The translations under genes and the position numbers were made by a program. DNA of 64,000 nucleotides, from contig JBBQZU010000003.1 of NCBI GenBank assembly GCA_038207425.1, positions 62,001 through 126,000 on the forward strand, given 5' to 3'. Of the stretch, positions 27,542 through 37,302 are shown piece after piece; positions within the stretch are counted from its first letter, which is position 1; each line of letters starts with the position of its first letter. Below the pieces are notes generated by a model. That model did not search any database. It was not told where the DNA came from and was given only the letters and a program-made list of their open reading frames with translations. The stretch comes from JBBQZU01 sp038207425. Its GTDB lineage: Bacteria > Bacteroidota > Bacteroidia > Flavobacteriales_D > Cryomorphaceae.

Positions 27542-29281
27542 TCAGGCCATTTTGTTTGTTTCTCTTTTCGAAATTCCTTTCCATTCTTCAAAGCTTGCAC
27601 CGTCATTTTCATCTTTCAGTCGCACTGTAATATTACCCAAGGCATAGTTTGCAATTGTTTTCACCACGGCATTTCTCATTCTGAATCCCGATTTAAATTG
27701 CACTTCAGCAAAGGCAGGTATTTTATCAGGGCTTTCGCCAAAAAATGCCGATGGTGATTTTCCATCAATTAAGATAATCTGATTATGGAACCATATTCCC
27801 GCATTCTCAGCAGGTGAACCAGGTAGTACAGCAAGCACCAAGCACTTTTCACCATCTAATTGCACCCTTATGCCCCATGTGGCTTCCAGTATGTTTTTAG
27901 AAGGCTCTTCCTTAATTTCCAATCCGAAATAGTTCAGTGCTTCCTGAACATAGGAGTCAAGCATTCCGGTACCATCAACGACGTCGGTGCGCAGCTTATC
28001 CCAAGGCATGGTAGCGGTATCGTTCAAGGCCTTCCAAAACTGACTTTCATTATATCCAGATGAATGATAGGTATTAAAAAATTTACGCATAAATGTTGTA
28101 AGACTTTCGGCCCTTGCTGATGCTTGCATAATCCATGCATCCATTACCAGCGCAAGCAGAGCGCCCTCGCTGTAAATGCTAACTCTTCTATGAGGCGTAC
28201 CGGTTCGGGTGTAGCCATCGATCCAGGTATCAATAGAAGCATCGGCCAAACTTAAATTATATCTGCCGTGGTTGTCATAGTGCTTCTGCAGATGTATGCT
28301 GAGTTCAGCGAGCCACCATGAATCGCTAAGCACTCCTGATTTCCAAAGCATCCAGTCGCCCATATAGGTGGTAATTCCTTCAGCTACATAACCAAGCCGT
28401 GAGGGACTCTCACCTGTGAAATTATAAGGAAACCAGTCTTTTGGACGCAATGCTTTTACATTCCAGGTATGATAAAGCTCGTGCGATGAAACCCCTAACA
28501 ACTCATCATATATCTCTCTTTTATTCAGATCAGAAGCCGGACCAAGGACTATAACTGTACTCCTATCGTGCTCCACGCCATGATGGTAGCGGTGCGGTGT
28601 GAAAATGAATAGGAAATGATATTGGTCAACCGGAAAATGTCCAAATGAAGCGATCTGAAATTCAGTGAATGCGCTAAAGTCGGCAAGCAACTTCTCCCTT
28701 TCGGGAAATTTGGCACCCGTAAAATGAATCTCAAATGGAATGCCTTTCGATTGATAACGGAGAGTCTGTAAATCGGGCGCACCAAGTATAGGTGTGTCGA
28801 GTAATTCCTGAATATTGCCCGCGGCAAAAATTACTGTATCATCCCGTTGTTCGACCAGTTGAAAAGATGACGCAAACCGCCATCCTTTCGGCAAATGAAG
28901 CTCTATTTGGCAAGTATCACCTTCCATACATCTCGGATAAACCGAAGAATTTACAGGATTTATAAGAAGTAACTCATTGTCGAAATAGGTATTTCCAGCG
29001 CTCAAGTCAGCGGAGTAGAGTTCATAAGTGAGCAAACATTGCGAACCGGGATTTGAAGTAACCTTCCAAGTGTGTGAGCTTGATTTCTCAAAGTTTGTCA
29101 GCTTGCCATCGGCATATGCCCTGAAGTTTCTGAACAACCTCGGAAAGTTACCGGCTTCATACCTTCCCGGCCTCCAATATGGAATTTGAATAATAGTTTC
29201 AGTCTGTGTTGATTCAAAAGTCAGCTCAACTTCGAGAAGATACTGGTCAGGATTTTTGCAGGAGAAACGGTAATGCAGCAT
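27542..29281 (-). CDS. M61 family metallopeptidase with PDZ domain
   Basis: 579 residues from the ATG at 29281; a TTG six codons earlier (29299) is less likely. The N-terminal beta domain of M61 peptidases is followed by the zinc motif SSHELYHTWNVKALRP (His267, Glu268, His271) and the third ligand in GYVAEGITTY (Glu301). A C-terminal PDZ domain (about 480-560) includes VLPGSPAENAG. M61 members are glycyl aminopeptidases. No signal peptide is visible, so it may be cytoplasmic, although many relatives are secreted. The upstream TATATTTG (29297-29304) resembles a -7 element. Confidence 0.88.
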   Translation of the reverse strand: MLHYRFSCKNPDQYLLEVELTFESTQTETIIQIPYWRPGRYEAGNFPRLFRNFRAYADGKLTNFEKSSSHTWKVTSNPGSQCLLTYELYSADLSAGNTYFDNELLLINPVNSSVYPRCMEGDTCQIELHLPKGWRFASSFQLVEQRDDTVIFAAGNIQELLDTPILGAPDLQTLRYQSKGIPFEIHFTGAKFPEREKLLADFSAFTEFQIASFGHFPVDQYHFLFIFTPHRYHHGVEHDRSTVIVLGPASDLNKREIYDELLGVSSHELYHTWNVKALRPKDWFPYNFTGESPSRLGYVAEGITTYMGDWMLWKSGVLSDSWWLAELSIHLQKHYDNHGRYNLSLADASIDTWIDGYTRTGTPHRRVSIYSEGALLALVMDAWIMQASARAESLTTFMRKFFNTYHSSGYNESQFWKALNDTATMPWDKLRTDVVDGTGMLDSYVQEALNYFGLEIKEEPSKNILEATWGIRVQLDGEKCLVLAVLPGSPAENAGIWFHNQIILIDGKSPSAFFGESPDKIPAFAEVQFKSGFRMRNAVVKTIANYALGNITVRLKDENDGASFEEWKGISKRETNKMA

Positions 29282-29314
29282 ACTTGAGCTTTTTGCCAAA
29301 TATACTATTTCAAT

Positions 29315-29350
29315 AAAACAAAAGGGGCTGCTTCTGAACGAAGCAGCCCC
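29315..29350 (-). terminator. Terminator of the haloperoxidase-like gene
   Basis: A perfect 11-bp GC-rich stem GGGGCTGCTTC/GAAGCAGCCCC (29324-29334 and 29340-29350) with a 5-nt loop. Read on the minus strand it is followed by TTTTGTTTT. It lies 25 bp after the stop of the gene that ends at 29375 and just before the M61 gene. Confidence 0.9.
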
Positions 29351-29374
29351 CAGTGCCGGTTTATGCGGTGATTA

Positions 29375-32300
29375 TTACTTCTTAATGATGTATTTTGTTT
29401 CAGTAAGTTCTCCGCTTCTGACGGTAACGAAATAGGTACCTGATGAAAGATGACGAAGATCAACTGATGCATTGAGTGAATTTACATTTGCTCTGTGATG
29501 CACCCTTCTCCCGGTCATATCATAAACTTCTACATCATACTGTTCAATATTGGTAGATAGATTTACCATGCCATCCGTAGGATTGGGATATACATTGAGT
29601 GTGATTTCTGAATCAACCGCACTAAACTCACCGCCTTCAGAAGTGAAACCGGCAGAAGGTGCCCCTGTAGTAAAGAAGTTGAAGGGTGAATATGGAGTTG
29701 TAACCAGCGGATTAAGCGAGCAAGCACAGATTACCCTCCATTGAAAAGTCTTGTTAGGTTGAAGAATGCTATTTGGAACGTATAGTTGGCTCGCTCCTGC
29801 TACCGGAATATCAATTTGTGTTTGAGTAGATGGAGCGCCTACACGACGGCCTTCAACCCTGCAACCAATTGACCCTGGCACTGAATTCCATGTGAGAAGT
29901 ACTCCATTCTGACCTACATTGGCATTTAGTCCGGTTGGGGCTTCAGCGCAGTTTACAGGTTCAGGATTTGAACAATTATCCCACAATTGCGAAGACGTAT
30001 TATATGCATCAGCCGCCATAATCACCCCTCTAAGACGACCCGGAATATCATCGGCGGGTGGATGTATTCCACCCCATATTCTTGAAAGTGCTGACTCATT
30101 TGCGGCATCGCGGTAAGTTGCCCATTGAAGTACCACGTCGATACTAGGTCCGTTCTCAAAATGAAGGAAATCACCTTGTGGTGCATCAAATTCGCCAAGA
30201 CCACCAGGGAAAAACTCTGTGCCAGTATATGAAGTGAGTATTTCTGCTGCAGCGCGTGAAAAAGTAGAGTGACCAGAGTAATAGCCGGAAAACGGTGGGG
30301 TTACAAAAGAGGATCTTTGGAACGGCTCCCACCTTTCGGCCAAAATCCAACCGACACCAGCATTTTCGATATCGATATTATTGAGCGTCTTGTGCCCTCT
30401 CCAAGATTTAACTTTTAGCTTATTTACATTCACATTACCTTGTCCGGCAAGCGGGTCGCCTGGCTGAACCAACTCTATATAGTTTGGAATAAGCGGCATA
30501 CCAGCGGGATGGTAATTTGGCAATCCTGGATTGGTGCTCTGGCCGAGTTCGGCCAATCCACGGATTGCAGAAATGGGCCTTATGTAGTCATACCAACCCT
30601 TAGCGCCCCAGCAAGCCACAGCCACATCATGCATAGCACCCCCAAGTGCGAGGTAACCTTTTACAGCCCATTCCACGTCAGAGACCACTTCCCCTTCGCC
30701 GCCAATTTTCTTTACAAGTTGTGGATGTTGGCTGATTATATTAAATATCTTGAACCAGTGCCCGGGAGGGGTTTCAGAGTCAGGACCATCAGACCAAAAT
30801 TCAGCCAGAATGCGGGCATAGTCGCCACGGGGAACCATATTTGGTGCATATGGAACACCGGTCACGGGATTGATTGTATGACCAGTTCCGGGTATACCCC
30901 CGTTTAATTGATCATAATAGGCAGGATGATCTGCAAATGTGGGGGGCAAAGCATCACGTTTACCTAAGGCACCTGGCGAAATATCCCAGATTACACCGTC
31001 ATCAGGGTCGAGATGTGATGACCAAATAAGCGTAGTTAGAAATGACCACACGTATTGATCTGTTGTTCCACTGCCATCCATACTATGTTGTGGCGGTGTA
31101 CCTGGATCATGAAATACATCCCACAAAGCATTATCACGGAAGTAAGTGGTCGCATCATCGAATGAAAGACCAAAGCCATTCACATTACCCCACTCAGGTG
31201 CTAAAAATGGTGGTTGAGCACCAGGAATAATATTTCCGCTTTGATCAATAAAAATCTGAAGAATCAGCGGCTGCCAGCGATTAAAGTCAATAAGTGTAGG
31301 ATTGCCCGGGTCTTCGACACTCAAAGGCGGATTCACCGGTTGGTACACTGTATTGGCGTAATTATTTTGTTCGTTTGAACCATCCTGTATGCCATAAGCG
31401 ATAATCTGTTGAGCCACAAAATTGCCCAAAGCTGCAGGCGATCCGGTAGAATAATTGGTAGATGTGTTTGAAACATCATAACCAAGGGTAGTCATATGCA
31501 CATTGTACGCCTGCTCCAAAAGAATAAATTGAGGTGAGTTGGCAAATCTGTGCTTTAAAATGCGGTACGATGCAAAACTGATAGCCTCAGCAGTAGCAGC
31601 ATCAATATCAGCCGGCAGGTCAAATGGTGTAAATGGCACACTGAAGCCGTATGGTGATTCGCCCAAAAGATAAGGACAACCTCCGTGGTAGACAGCGTAT
31701 ATATCCCACATTGCAACCGAAAGGTGAAAGAGATTTCGAGCGTGAACAGGAGGTCTCGCCAAATCACGGCGAATAGAAGCCAATAACATCTCATTCCATT
31801 GCTCAGCAATATTCAAATCGGTGCTGATCACCGGATAGTTGGTAGGCGGAGCGCAGTTGGGATCAGGGTTAGTAGGACATGGATCACAGGCATCTGGCAA
31901 GCCATCACCATCATAATCCGCATTATTTGGTACAATATCGCAACTGTTGTTCATTACCACATCGTAGCCTGAACACCTTCCGTTTACAAAGTCTTTTAGT
32001 CCGTCATTATTGACATCTATTATTCCAATGTCGAAGCTATTCACAGCCCAAGCATGGAATCCCGTATTGTACATCTGTGTAAAAATCCCTCCATTATTTT
32101 GAAGTATACGTATCTTTCTACCTGAGTTACAAGGAGGAATATCCACGTCCACATCACTTACTATAATATCGAGATCACCATCAAGATCAAGGTCGGCTGT
32201 ATGAACATTGCCACCAAAACCGCCACTGCCATTAGTTATGAATTGCCTAACGAAGTTGATGCTCACATTTGGGTTTACTCCAAGATTGCGAATTACATAG

Positions 32301-33265
32301 TCATCACCATCGTCAACAACAAAAATATCCTTCAATCCATCGCCATCGTAATCGGCCACTTCAATCATGTAAGGCGCATGTGGTGCTACATTTTGCCAGT
32401 TGGTATAGTTGCCTGTGCCATTGTTAAACAATACAATTACACCGATACCATTCCAAGGTGCTACACTAAAAAGAGTAGATACTTTTACAATGTCGTTGTC
32501 GCCATCATTATCCATATCTACAATTTGCACTGCAGTGCCAAATCCGCTATTGCGGAGGTTGCCCAATCTTGTCTGACTTTGGTTAGTAAATACCCCGCTA
32601 CCATTGTTAATAAGCAAAAAGTCTTTTGATGTACCGCCTCCTAGTTTGTAATTGCAGAAATATAAATCCTTTGCACCATCGCCGGTTACATCACCGGCCC
32701 AAACTGCGCAGAACAGAATATTGTCTTCTGTAAGCGTTGGAAACCTACTGGCTGATTGGTTTTGTAGTCCCAACCAGTTGCCATTGCCATCGTTGCCAAG
32801 ATTGTGATAATAAAGTGGTTGCTGATCAAATGTATTGGCAATAACTACGTCGAGCCATCCATTGCCATCAAAATCGGATATTACCACGTCACGGGCGAAA
32901 GTTGGGGTACTAATAAATCCTGGTGCAAACTGAGCCGTGCGGTCTACAAGGACGCCGCCCTCATTGATAAGAAGTAAATCTGTTTTTGAACCCTCAGTAG
33001 AAATCGAAAAAGGCTGCTTGCGAACAACGATCATGTCGTCAAATCCATCATTGTTCAAGTCGCCAACAGAGATATCCTTCTCTTCAGGGTCTGAATTGGC
33101 AACAGATGAAAGCGTGAGTCGTTCGGCAGTTTCAACTTGCCAGGTAAGCCAGCTTTGCGCTGAAAGAGTCTGAACTACAAAAATCATGAGGACAGTTCCT
33201 AAAATTGGTTTTAGCAAGGCATAAAAACCCATCTTACAAAACGTGTCAGAGTGCAAATTATTCAT
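29375..33265 (-). CDS. Secreted FG-GAP/vanadium haloperoxidase-like fusion with T9SS sorting domain
   Basis: 1296 residues from the ATG at 33265 (a GTG nine codons upstream, 33292, is less likely). Order: signal peptide; FG-GAP/VCBS repeats (about 40-435) with repeated DxDxDG-type loops such as DYDGDGLKD; a thrombospondin-3-like calcium segment (about 445-473, DYDGDGLPDACDPC); a vanadium-dependent haloperoxidase/PAP2-type domain (about 478-1095); an FN3-like domain (about 1100-1200); and a T9SS domain (about 1218-1296). PAP2 motif 2 is YYSGHSTFS (His999) and motif 3 SRIWGGIH (Arg1062, His1068). The lysine/arginine of motif 1 is less clear. It may oxidise halides or act as a phosphatase outside the cell; neither is proven. 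Confidence 0.85.
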   Translation of the reverse strand: MNNLHSDTFCKMGFYALLKPILGTVLMIFVVQTLSAQSWLTWQVETAERLTLSSVANSDPEEKDISVGDLNNDGFDDMIVVRKQPFSISTEGSKTDLLLINEGGVLVDRTAQFAPGFISTPTFARDVVISDFDGNGWLDVVIANTFDQQPLYYHNLGNDGNGNWLGLQNQSASRFPTLTEDNILFCAVWAGDVTGDGAKDLYFCNYKLGGGTSKDFLLINNGSGVFTNQSQTRLGNLRNSGFGTAVQIVDMDNDGDNDIVKVSTLFSVAPWNGIGVIVLFNNGTGNYTNWQNVAPHAPYMIEVADYDGDGLKDIFVVDDGDDYVIRNLGVNPNVSINFVRQFITNGSGGFGGNVHTADLDLDGDLDIIVSDVDVDIPPCNSGRKIRILQNNGGIFTQMYNTGFHAWAVNSFDIGIIDVNNDGLKDFVNGRCSGYDVVMNNSCDIVPNNADYDGDGLPDACDPCPTNPDPNCAPPTNYPVISTDLNIAEQWNEMLLASIRRDLARPPVHARNLFHLSVAMWDIYAVYHGGCPYLLGESPYGFSVPFTPFDLPADIDAATAEAISFASYRILKHRFANSPQFILLEQAYNVHMTTLGYDVSNTSTNYSTGSPAALGNFVAQQIIAYGIQDGSNEQNNYANTVYQPVNPPLSVEDPGNPTLIDFNRWQPLILQIFIDQSGNIIPGAQPPFLAPEWGNVNGFGLSFDDATTYFRDNALWDVFHDPGTPPQHSMDGSGTTDQYVWSFLTTLIWSSHLDPDDGVIWDISPGALGKRDALPPTFADHPAYYDQLNGGIPGTGHTINPVTGVPYAPNMVPRGDYARILAEFWSDGPDSETPPGHWFKIFNIISQHPQLVKKIGGEGEVVSDVEWAVKGYLALGGAMHDVAVACWGAKGWYDYIRPISAIRGLAELGQSTNPGLPNYHPAGMPLIPNYIELVQPGDPLAGQGNVNVNKLKVKSWRGHKTLNNIDIENAGVGWILAERWEPFQRSSFVTPPFSGYYSGHSTFSRAAAEILTSYTGTEFFPGGLGEFDAPQGDFLHFENGPSIDVVLQWATYRDAANESALSRIWGGIHPPADDIPGRLRGVIMAADAYNTSSQLWDNCSNPEPVNCAEAPTGLNANVGQNGVLLTWNSVPGSIGCRVEGRRVGAPSTQTQIDIPVAGASQLYVPNSILQPNKTFQWRVICACSLNPLVTTPYSPFNFFTTGAPSAGFTSEGGEFSAVDSEITLNVYPNPTDGMVNLSTNIEQYDVEVYDMTGRRVHHRANVNSLNASVDLRHLSSGTYFVTVRSGELTETKYIIKK

Positions 33266-33526
33266 GGTGATTTGGTTAAAAATGATTGGCACTAAAACTT
33301 AGGTAAACTAAGCAGTTCTATCGGTTAAACAAAACTTTTAAGCGTCTAAAAGTACTGATTTACTGACGTAAGGTCAAAAAAACACTTCTCAAAATCGCAT
33401 TTATATCCAAGTCCTTAAGCCAGATTAGCTGGAATGATAAAAACAGGATTTACTAAATAGAATTCAATTGTTTTTCACCTTAAGTATTTCAAGCTATGCA
33501 CAGTAGAATTAAAAATGCTTGAATTC

Positions 33527-34333
33527 CTATTCTACAATGAATCGCTTTAAAGCTTTATCATTGTCAGAATTTATTTCAAGGAAATAAGCTCCCGTCGAAA
33601 GATGGCTTACTGGAACTGAAGTAAATTCAATGATACCATTTGCTGGAATATTACCTACTACCCTGCCGCTCTGATCAAAAATCCTGATGGCTTTAATCAC
33701 TTCAGGTTTGTTCAGATAAACGTTCAAAATATCACTGGTTGGGTTGGGGTATAATGAAATACGGCTATCAAGGGTTGCGAAATTTTCAACTGAAGTGACA
33801 TCAGAGAATTGAAGTACTGTGAAACCTCTGTTGTTTTGATGAAAGGCGAGATTGGTGGACGCTGTAGCTCCTCGCGCGGAAATTATGTTCAAAGAATTTA
33901 AGTCAATGCTGAAGTTAAAGTCATTTGCATTTCCGGTAACGAGCGACCGTTTGGCAGTAATCTGCCTGCGAGGATTGGGCATTGGCGTCAGTTCATTGCT
34001 CAGTATTTCCCAATCTTGAATTGCGTCAGCTACCGGAGGTGCATTACCTGTGAGGTGACCGTCGTAAAGTGATGCTCCTTGTGCACCATTTGCAAAATAA
34101 ACAACGTCTACTCCGCTGGCCATTTCTAATGAGTTAAATCCGATGGCAAACCATCGGTCTACCGGACCGCTTAGAAATAGCGTTACTTCTGACTCCGTAA
34201 ACTCAATACTTGCTTCATATCCCGGTAGCAACTGCACCAGCCCTGATGACTTTGTAAGTTGACCAAATGATGAATTAACGAATCCAAAATAACCAAACGC
34301 AACCAGAAGTAGGAGTGTAAAGAGTTTTCTCAT
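33527..34333 (-). CDS. Secreted DOMON-domain protein with T9SS sorting domain
   Basis: 268 residues: signal peptide to about residue 24, a DOMON-like beta-sandwich (about 30-180) and a T9SS sorting domain (about 190-268: SLYPNPTSDILNVYL, then STGAYFLEI). DOMON features seen are DRWFAIGFN, VDVVYFANG, DGHLTG and DWEILS, the surfaces that bind haem or sugar in cytochrome-type and DBH-type DOMONs. A Met-rich haem ligand pair is not obvious. It lies 260 bp upstream of the haloperoxidase-like gene on the same strand, so the two may be linked in role. Ligand unknown. Confidence 0.75.
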   Translation of the reverse strand: MRKLFTLLLLVAFGYFGFVNSSFGQLTKSSGLVQLLPGYEASIEFTESEVTLFLSGPVDRWFAIGFNSLEMASGVDVVYFANGAQGASLYDGHLTGNAPPVADAIQDWEILSNELTPMPNPRRQITAKRSLVTGNANDFNFSIDLNSLNIISARGATASTNLAFHQNNRGFTVLQFSDVTSVENFATLDSRISLYPNPTSDILNVYLNKPEVIKAIRIFDQSGRVVGNIPANGIIEFTSVPVSHLSTGAYFLEINSDNDKALKRFIVE

Positions 34334-34549
34334 TTTTTTTTTAAGTGAGTGATTGGTGTTTTCTTTTCCTGCGAAATTATTAAAACTTCAACTTCGTAAA
34401 ACATCAGGTTTACTAAAACTCCCTAAAGCTCGACTTAGCTAAAATCAAATTACGAAACTACTTAATCGACGTTAGAAAAAATACTCAGGTTGTATGAGCA
34501 ACTGAAATAAGATTTGCCAATACTTGGAATGCAAGCAACCAAAAAACAC

Positions 34550-35872
34550 CTAAACGGCTGTTTCAACAAGTTTACCGTGCAAATCATAAGGCTCAGCACC
34601 AGTAATCAATACCTGAGCAAAATCACCAACACGTGCATATCCTGATGATTTAGGGATGATTACTTCGTTGTCAACTTCCGGAGAATCTGCCTCTGTGCGA
34701 CCTAGATAAAAATCGCCTTCAATTTTATCAATCATCACCTTAAATATCTTTCCAACCTTAGTTTCGTTTATTTCATGGGAAATACCTGATTGCAGTTCCA
34801 TAACGGCTTCCGCACGATTGGTTTTCACTTCTGCAGGTACGTCATCAGTTTCTTTGAAAGCATGGGTATCCTCTTCATGAGAATAAGTAAAAACCCCCAA
34901 TCGGTCGAATCGCATCTCTTCAACCCATTCGAGCATTTCGGAGTGGTCAGCTTCGCTTTCGCCAGGATATCCTGTAATTAGGGTGGTGCGCACAGCAATT
35001 GCCGGCACTCTTTCACGAATAGAATGTATTAGCTCAGAAGTCTTCTCTCTGGTGATGCCTCTGCGCATGGCTTTCAACATTCGGGTACTTGCATGCTGTA
35101 AAGGGATATCCAAATAATTGCAAATATTCGGACGGTCGCGCATCACATCTAGCACCTCCATCGGGAATCCGCTGGGGAATGCGTAGTGAAGTCTTATCCA
35201 GTCAATTCCTTCCACAGCCGAAATCTGATCTATTAAATTTGCCAATTCCCTTTTCTTATAAAGATCAAGGCCATAATAGGTAAGGTCTTGTGCTATTAAT
35301 ATCAACTCCTTGGTTCCTTTTGCCGCAAGGTTGTGCGCCCTCGAAACCAACTCTTCTATTGGAGTGCTCTTATGTCCACCACGCATAAGGGGTATGGCGC
35401 AAAACGAACATGGCCTGTCGCAACCTTCAGAAATTTTAAAGTAAGCATAGTGTACCGGTGTGGTGAGCAGCCGCTCGCCCACGAGCTCATGCTTATAATC
35501 AGCTTTGAGCGTTTTTAGCAAACGGGGTAAGTCACGTGTTCCGAAGTAGGCATCAACTTCCGGTATTTCTTTCTCCAATTCAGGTTTGTACCGTTCTGAT
35601 AAGCATCCTGTAACATATACTTTATCGACCATTCCTGACGCTTTGGCATCAGCCCATTGCAGTATAGTATCAATGCTCTCTTGTTTGGCATTTTCTATAA
35701 ATCCGCATGTATTGATTATTACAATTGATGCATCGCCATCATCGCTCTCATGCACTACATCATATTTGTTGGCCTTGAGTTGGGCCATCATCACTTCGCT
35801 ATCAAAGATGTTTTTTGAGCAACCAAGGGTCACTACATTCACTTTGTTCTTCTTCAGTGTCTTGGTTTTCAT
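34550..35872 (-). CDS. rimO: Ribosomal protein uS12 methylthiotransferase RimO
   Basis: 440 residues in the standard three-domain order: an MTTase N-terminal domain with three Cys for the auxiliary cluster (Cys18 in LGCSKN, Cys56 in INTCGF, and a third in VTGCLSE), a radical SAM core with the CxxxCxxC motif CDRPCSFC, and a TRAM domain at the C-terminus. The GCDRPCSFCAIP context and FPSGFP favour RimO over MiaB. It methylthiolates the conserved Asp of ribosomal protein S12. It lies 21 bp after ftsY. Confidence 0.95.
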   Translation of the reverse strand: MKTKTLKKNKVNVVTLGCSKNIFDSEVMMAQLKANKYDVVHESDDGDASIVIINTCGFIENAKQESIDTILQWADAKASGMVDKVYVTGCLSERYKPELEKEIPEVDAYFGTRDLPRLLKTLKADYKHELVGERLLTTPVHYAYFKISEGCDRPCSFCAIPLMRGGHKSTPIEELVSRAHNLAAKGTKELILIAQDLTYYGLDLYKKRELANLIDQISAVEGIDWIRLHYAFPSGFPMEVLDVMRDRPNICNYLDIPLQHASTRMLKAMRRGITREKTSELIHSIRERVPAIAVRTTLITGYPGESEADHSEMLEWVEEMRFDRLGVFTYSHEEDTHAFKETDDVPAEVKTNRAEAVMELQSGISHEINETKVGKIFKVMIDKIEGDFYLGRTEADSPEVDNEVIIPKSSGYARVGDFAQVLITGAEPYDLHGKLVETAV

Positions 35873-35893
35873 TCCTTGCTGTGGTCTTATTCG

Positions 35894-36847
35894 TTATTCA
35901 CCAAATAGAGAATCTACAAATTCATGCTTGTTAAACACTTGCAGGTGGTCAATTCCCTCTCCCACTCCAATATATTTCACCGGAATCTTAAACTCGTCGG
36001 AGATTCCGATCACTACCCCACCCTTCGCAGTGCCGTCAATTTTGGTAAGAGCAAGGGCTGTTACATCGGTGGCAAGGGTGAATTGTCGCGCCTGCTCTAC
36101 AGCGTTTTGACCGGTAGAACCATCTAGCACCAATAACACTTCATGGGGAGCATCGGGTACTATTTTGCTCATCACCTTACGGATTTTCGAAAGTTCGTTC
36201 ATAAGCCCAACTTTATTGTGGAGTCTACCTGCGGTATCTATGAGCACAACATCGGCATTTTGCTTTAGGGCCGATTGAAGTGTGTCAAAGGCCACTGCAG
36301 CAGGGTCAGCACCCATGCCTTGTTGCACAATGGCCACATCTGCGCGGGTTGCCCATATCTTAAGTTGTTCTACTGCTGCAGCCCTGAAAGTATCTGCAGC
36401 ACCTAGTACCACTAACTTGCCTGCTTTTTTAAACTGATGCGCCAGCTTGCCAATGGTGGTAGTTTTACCTACGCCATTTACTCCAACTACCATAATAACG
36501 TATGGTTTATGGGTTTGGCTCACGGCAAATTCTGTTTCATTGCCAGTATGATTCTCTTCGAGCAAGGCGGCAATTTCTTCCTTAAGTATTCGGTTCAATT
36601 CATCAGTGCCCAGATATTTATCACGTACAATGCGGGCTTCGATACGGCCAATAATCTTAAGAGTGGTATTTACTCCCACATCTGAGCCGATCAGAATTTC
36701 TTCAAGGTTATCGAGTACCTCATCGTCTACCTTTGTCTTACCGGCCACCGCTCGCGCCAGTTTTGAGAAGAAACCTGATTTGGTTTTTTCTAGGCCGGCA
36801 TCGAGTTTCTCTTTTTTCTCTTTCGAGAAAAATCCAAAAAGTCCCAT
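35894..36847 (-). CDS. ftsY: Signal recognition particle receptor FtsY
   Basis: 317 residues from the Met at 36847 (MGLFGFFSKEKK, a typical membrane-binding start); the frame extends 12 codons further but into the terminator region. An NG-domain SRP GTPase: G1 GVNGVGKTTTIGKLA, DTFRAAA, DTAGRLH and TKIDGTAKGG, with GVGEGIDHLQ at the end. It docks ribosome-nascent chain-SRP complexes at the SecYEG translocon. The A-domain is short and lacks the long acidic stretch of E. coli FtsY. Confidence 0.95.
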   Translation of the reverse strand: MGLFGFFSKEKKEKLDAGLEKTKSGFFSKLARAVAGKTKVDDEVLDNLEEILIGSDVGVNTTLKIIGRIEARIVRDKYLGTDELNRILKEEIAALLEENHTGNETEFAVSQTHKPYVIMVVGVNGVGKTTTIGKLAHQFKKAGKLVVLGAADTFRAAAVEQLKIWATRADVAIVQQGMGADPAAVAFDTLQSALKQNADVVLIDTAGRLHNKVGLMNELSKIRKVMSKIVPDAPHEVLLVLDGSTGQNAVEQARQFTLATDVTALALTKIDGTAKGGVVIGISDEFKIPVKYIGVGEGIDHLQVFNKHEFVDSLFGE

Positions 36848-36860
36848 TACTTCGTAATTA

Positions 36861-36898
36861 AAACTAAAAAAGGCCTTTTCCAAAACTGGAAAAAGCCT
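36861..36898 (-). terminator. Terminator between the DUF4295 and ftsY genes
   Basis: A 12-bp stem (36871-36882 with 36887-36898, loop AAAC). Read on the minus strand it contains one G-U pair where the plus-strand reading has a C-A mismatch, and it is followed by TTTTTAGTTTT. That asymmetry indicates a minus-strand terminator ending the rpmB-rpmG-DUF4295 unit before ftsY. Confidence 0.85.
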
Positions 36899-36919
36899 GA
36901 TTGAGCTGGGTGAAACAGA

Positions 36920-37075
36920 TTACTTGCTTTTGAAGAAGTCGCCCACTTTGTCGTTGAGCACTATTTCTTCTTTGAACATGTAAGCGCCGGTTTTCGGCGA
37001 CCTTACCATCTTGATCACTTTGGTGTGGTTCTTACCGCTACCAGTTTGCAGGGTCGCTACGGTTTTCTTTGCCAT
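36920..37075 (-). CDS. DUF4295 small basic protein
   Basis: 51 residues. It opens MAKKTVATLQTGSGKNH and contains KVIKMVRSPKTGAY and EEIVLNDKV. This is the Bacteroidota-specific DUF4295 family, always seen just after bL28 and bL33, as here (6 bp after rpmG). Its size, basic charge and place among ribosomal genes suggest a ribosome-associated protein, but the role is inferred. Confidence 0.92.
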   Translation of the reverse strand: MAKKTVATLQTGSGKNHTKVIKMVRSPKTGAYMFKEEIVLNDKVGDFFKSK

Positions 37076-37081
37076 GGCTTA

Positions 37082-37270
37082 TTATTTAATTTCTTTGTGA
37101 ACTGTTTGACGCTTCAGGATTCTGTTGTACTTTTTTAGTTCCATCCTGTCTGGCGTATTCTTGCGGTTTTTGGTGGTGATGTACCTTGAAGTACCGGGCT
37201 TACCCGATTCTCTGTGCTCTGTGCACTCCAAAATGACCTGGATTCTGGCTCCTTTACCTTTCTTTGCCAT
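37082..37270 (-). CDS. rpmG: Large ribosomal subunit protein bL33
   Basis: 62 residues matching bL33: ARIQVILECTEH, TSRYITTKNRKN, and a C-terminal LKKYNRILKRQTVHKE. The four-Cys zinc ribbon of zinc-type bL33 is reduced to a single Cys, as in the zinc-free C-minus paralogue. Lies between rpmB and the DUF4295 gene. Confidence 0.96.
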   Translation of the reverse strand: MAKKGKGARIQVILECTEHRESGKPGTSRYITTKNRKNTPDRMELKKYNRILKRQTVHKEIK

Positions 37271-37302
37271 TGTATATGCTTATTTGGGCTTTGCCTGAGG
37301 GC

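Noticed and set aside
33298..33312. CTTAG/CTAAG inverted repeat upstream of the haloperoxidase-like gene
   Set aside because: Only 5-bp arms in an AT-rich region; no evidence of operator function.
36848..36883. Twelve-codon N-terminal extension of FtsY
   Set aside because: It runs into the terminator hairpin; MGLFGFF is the expected FtsY start.
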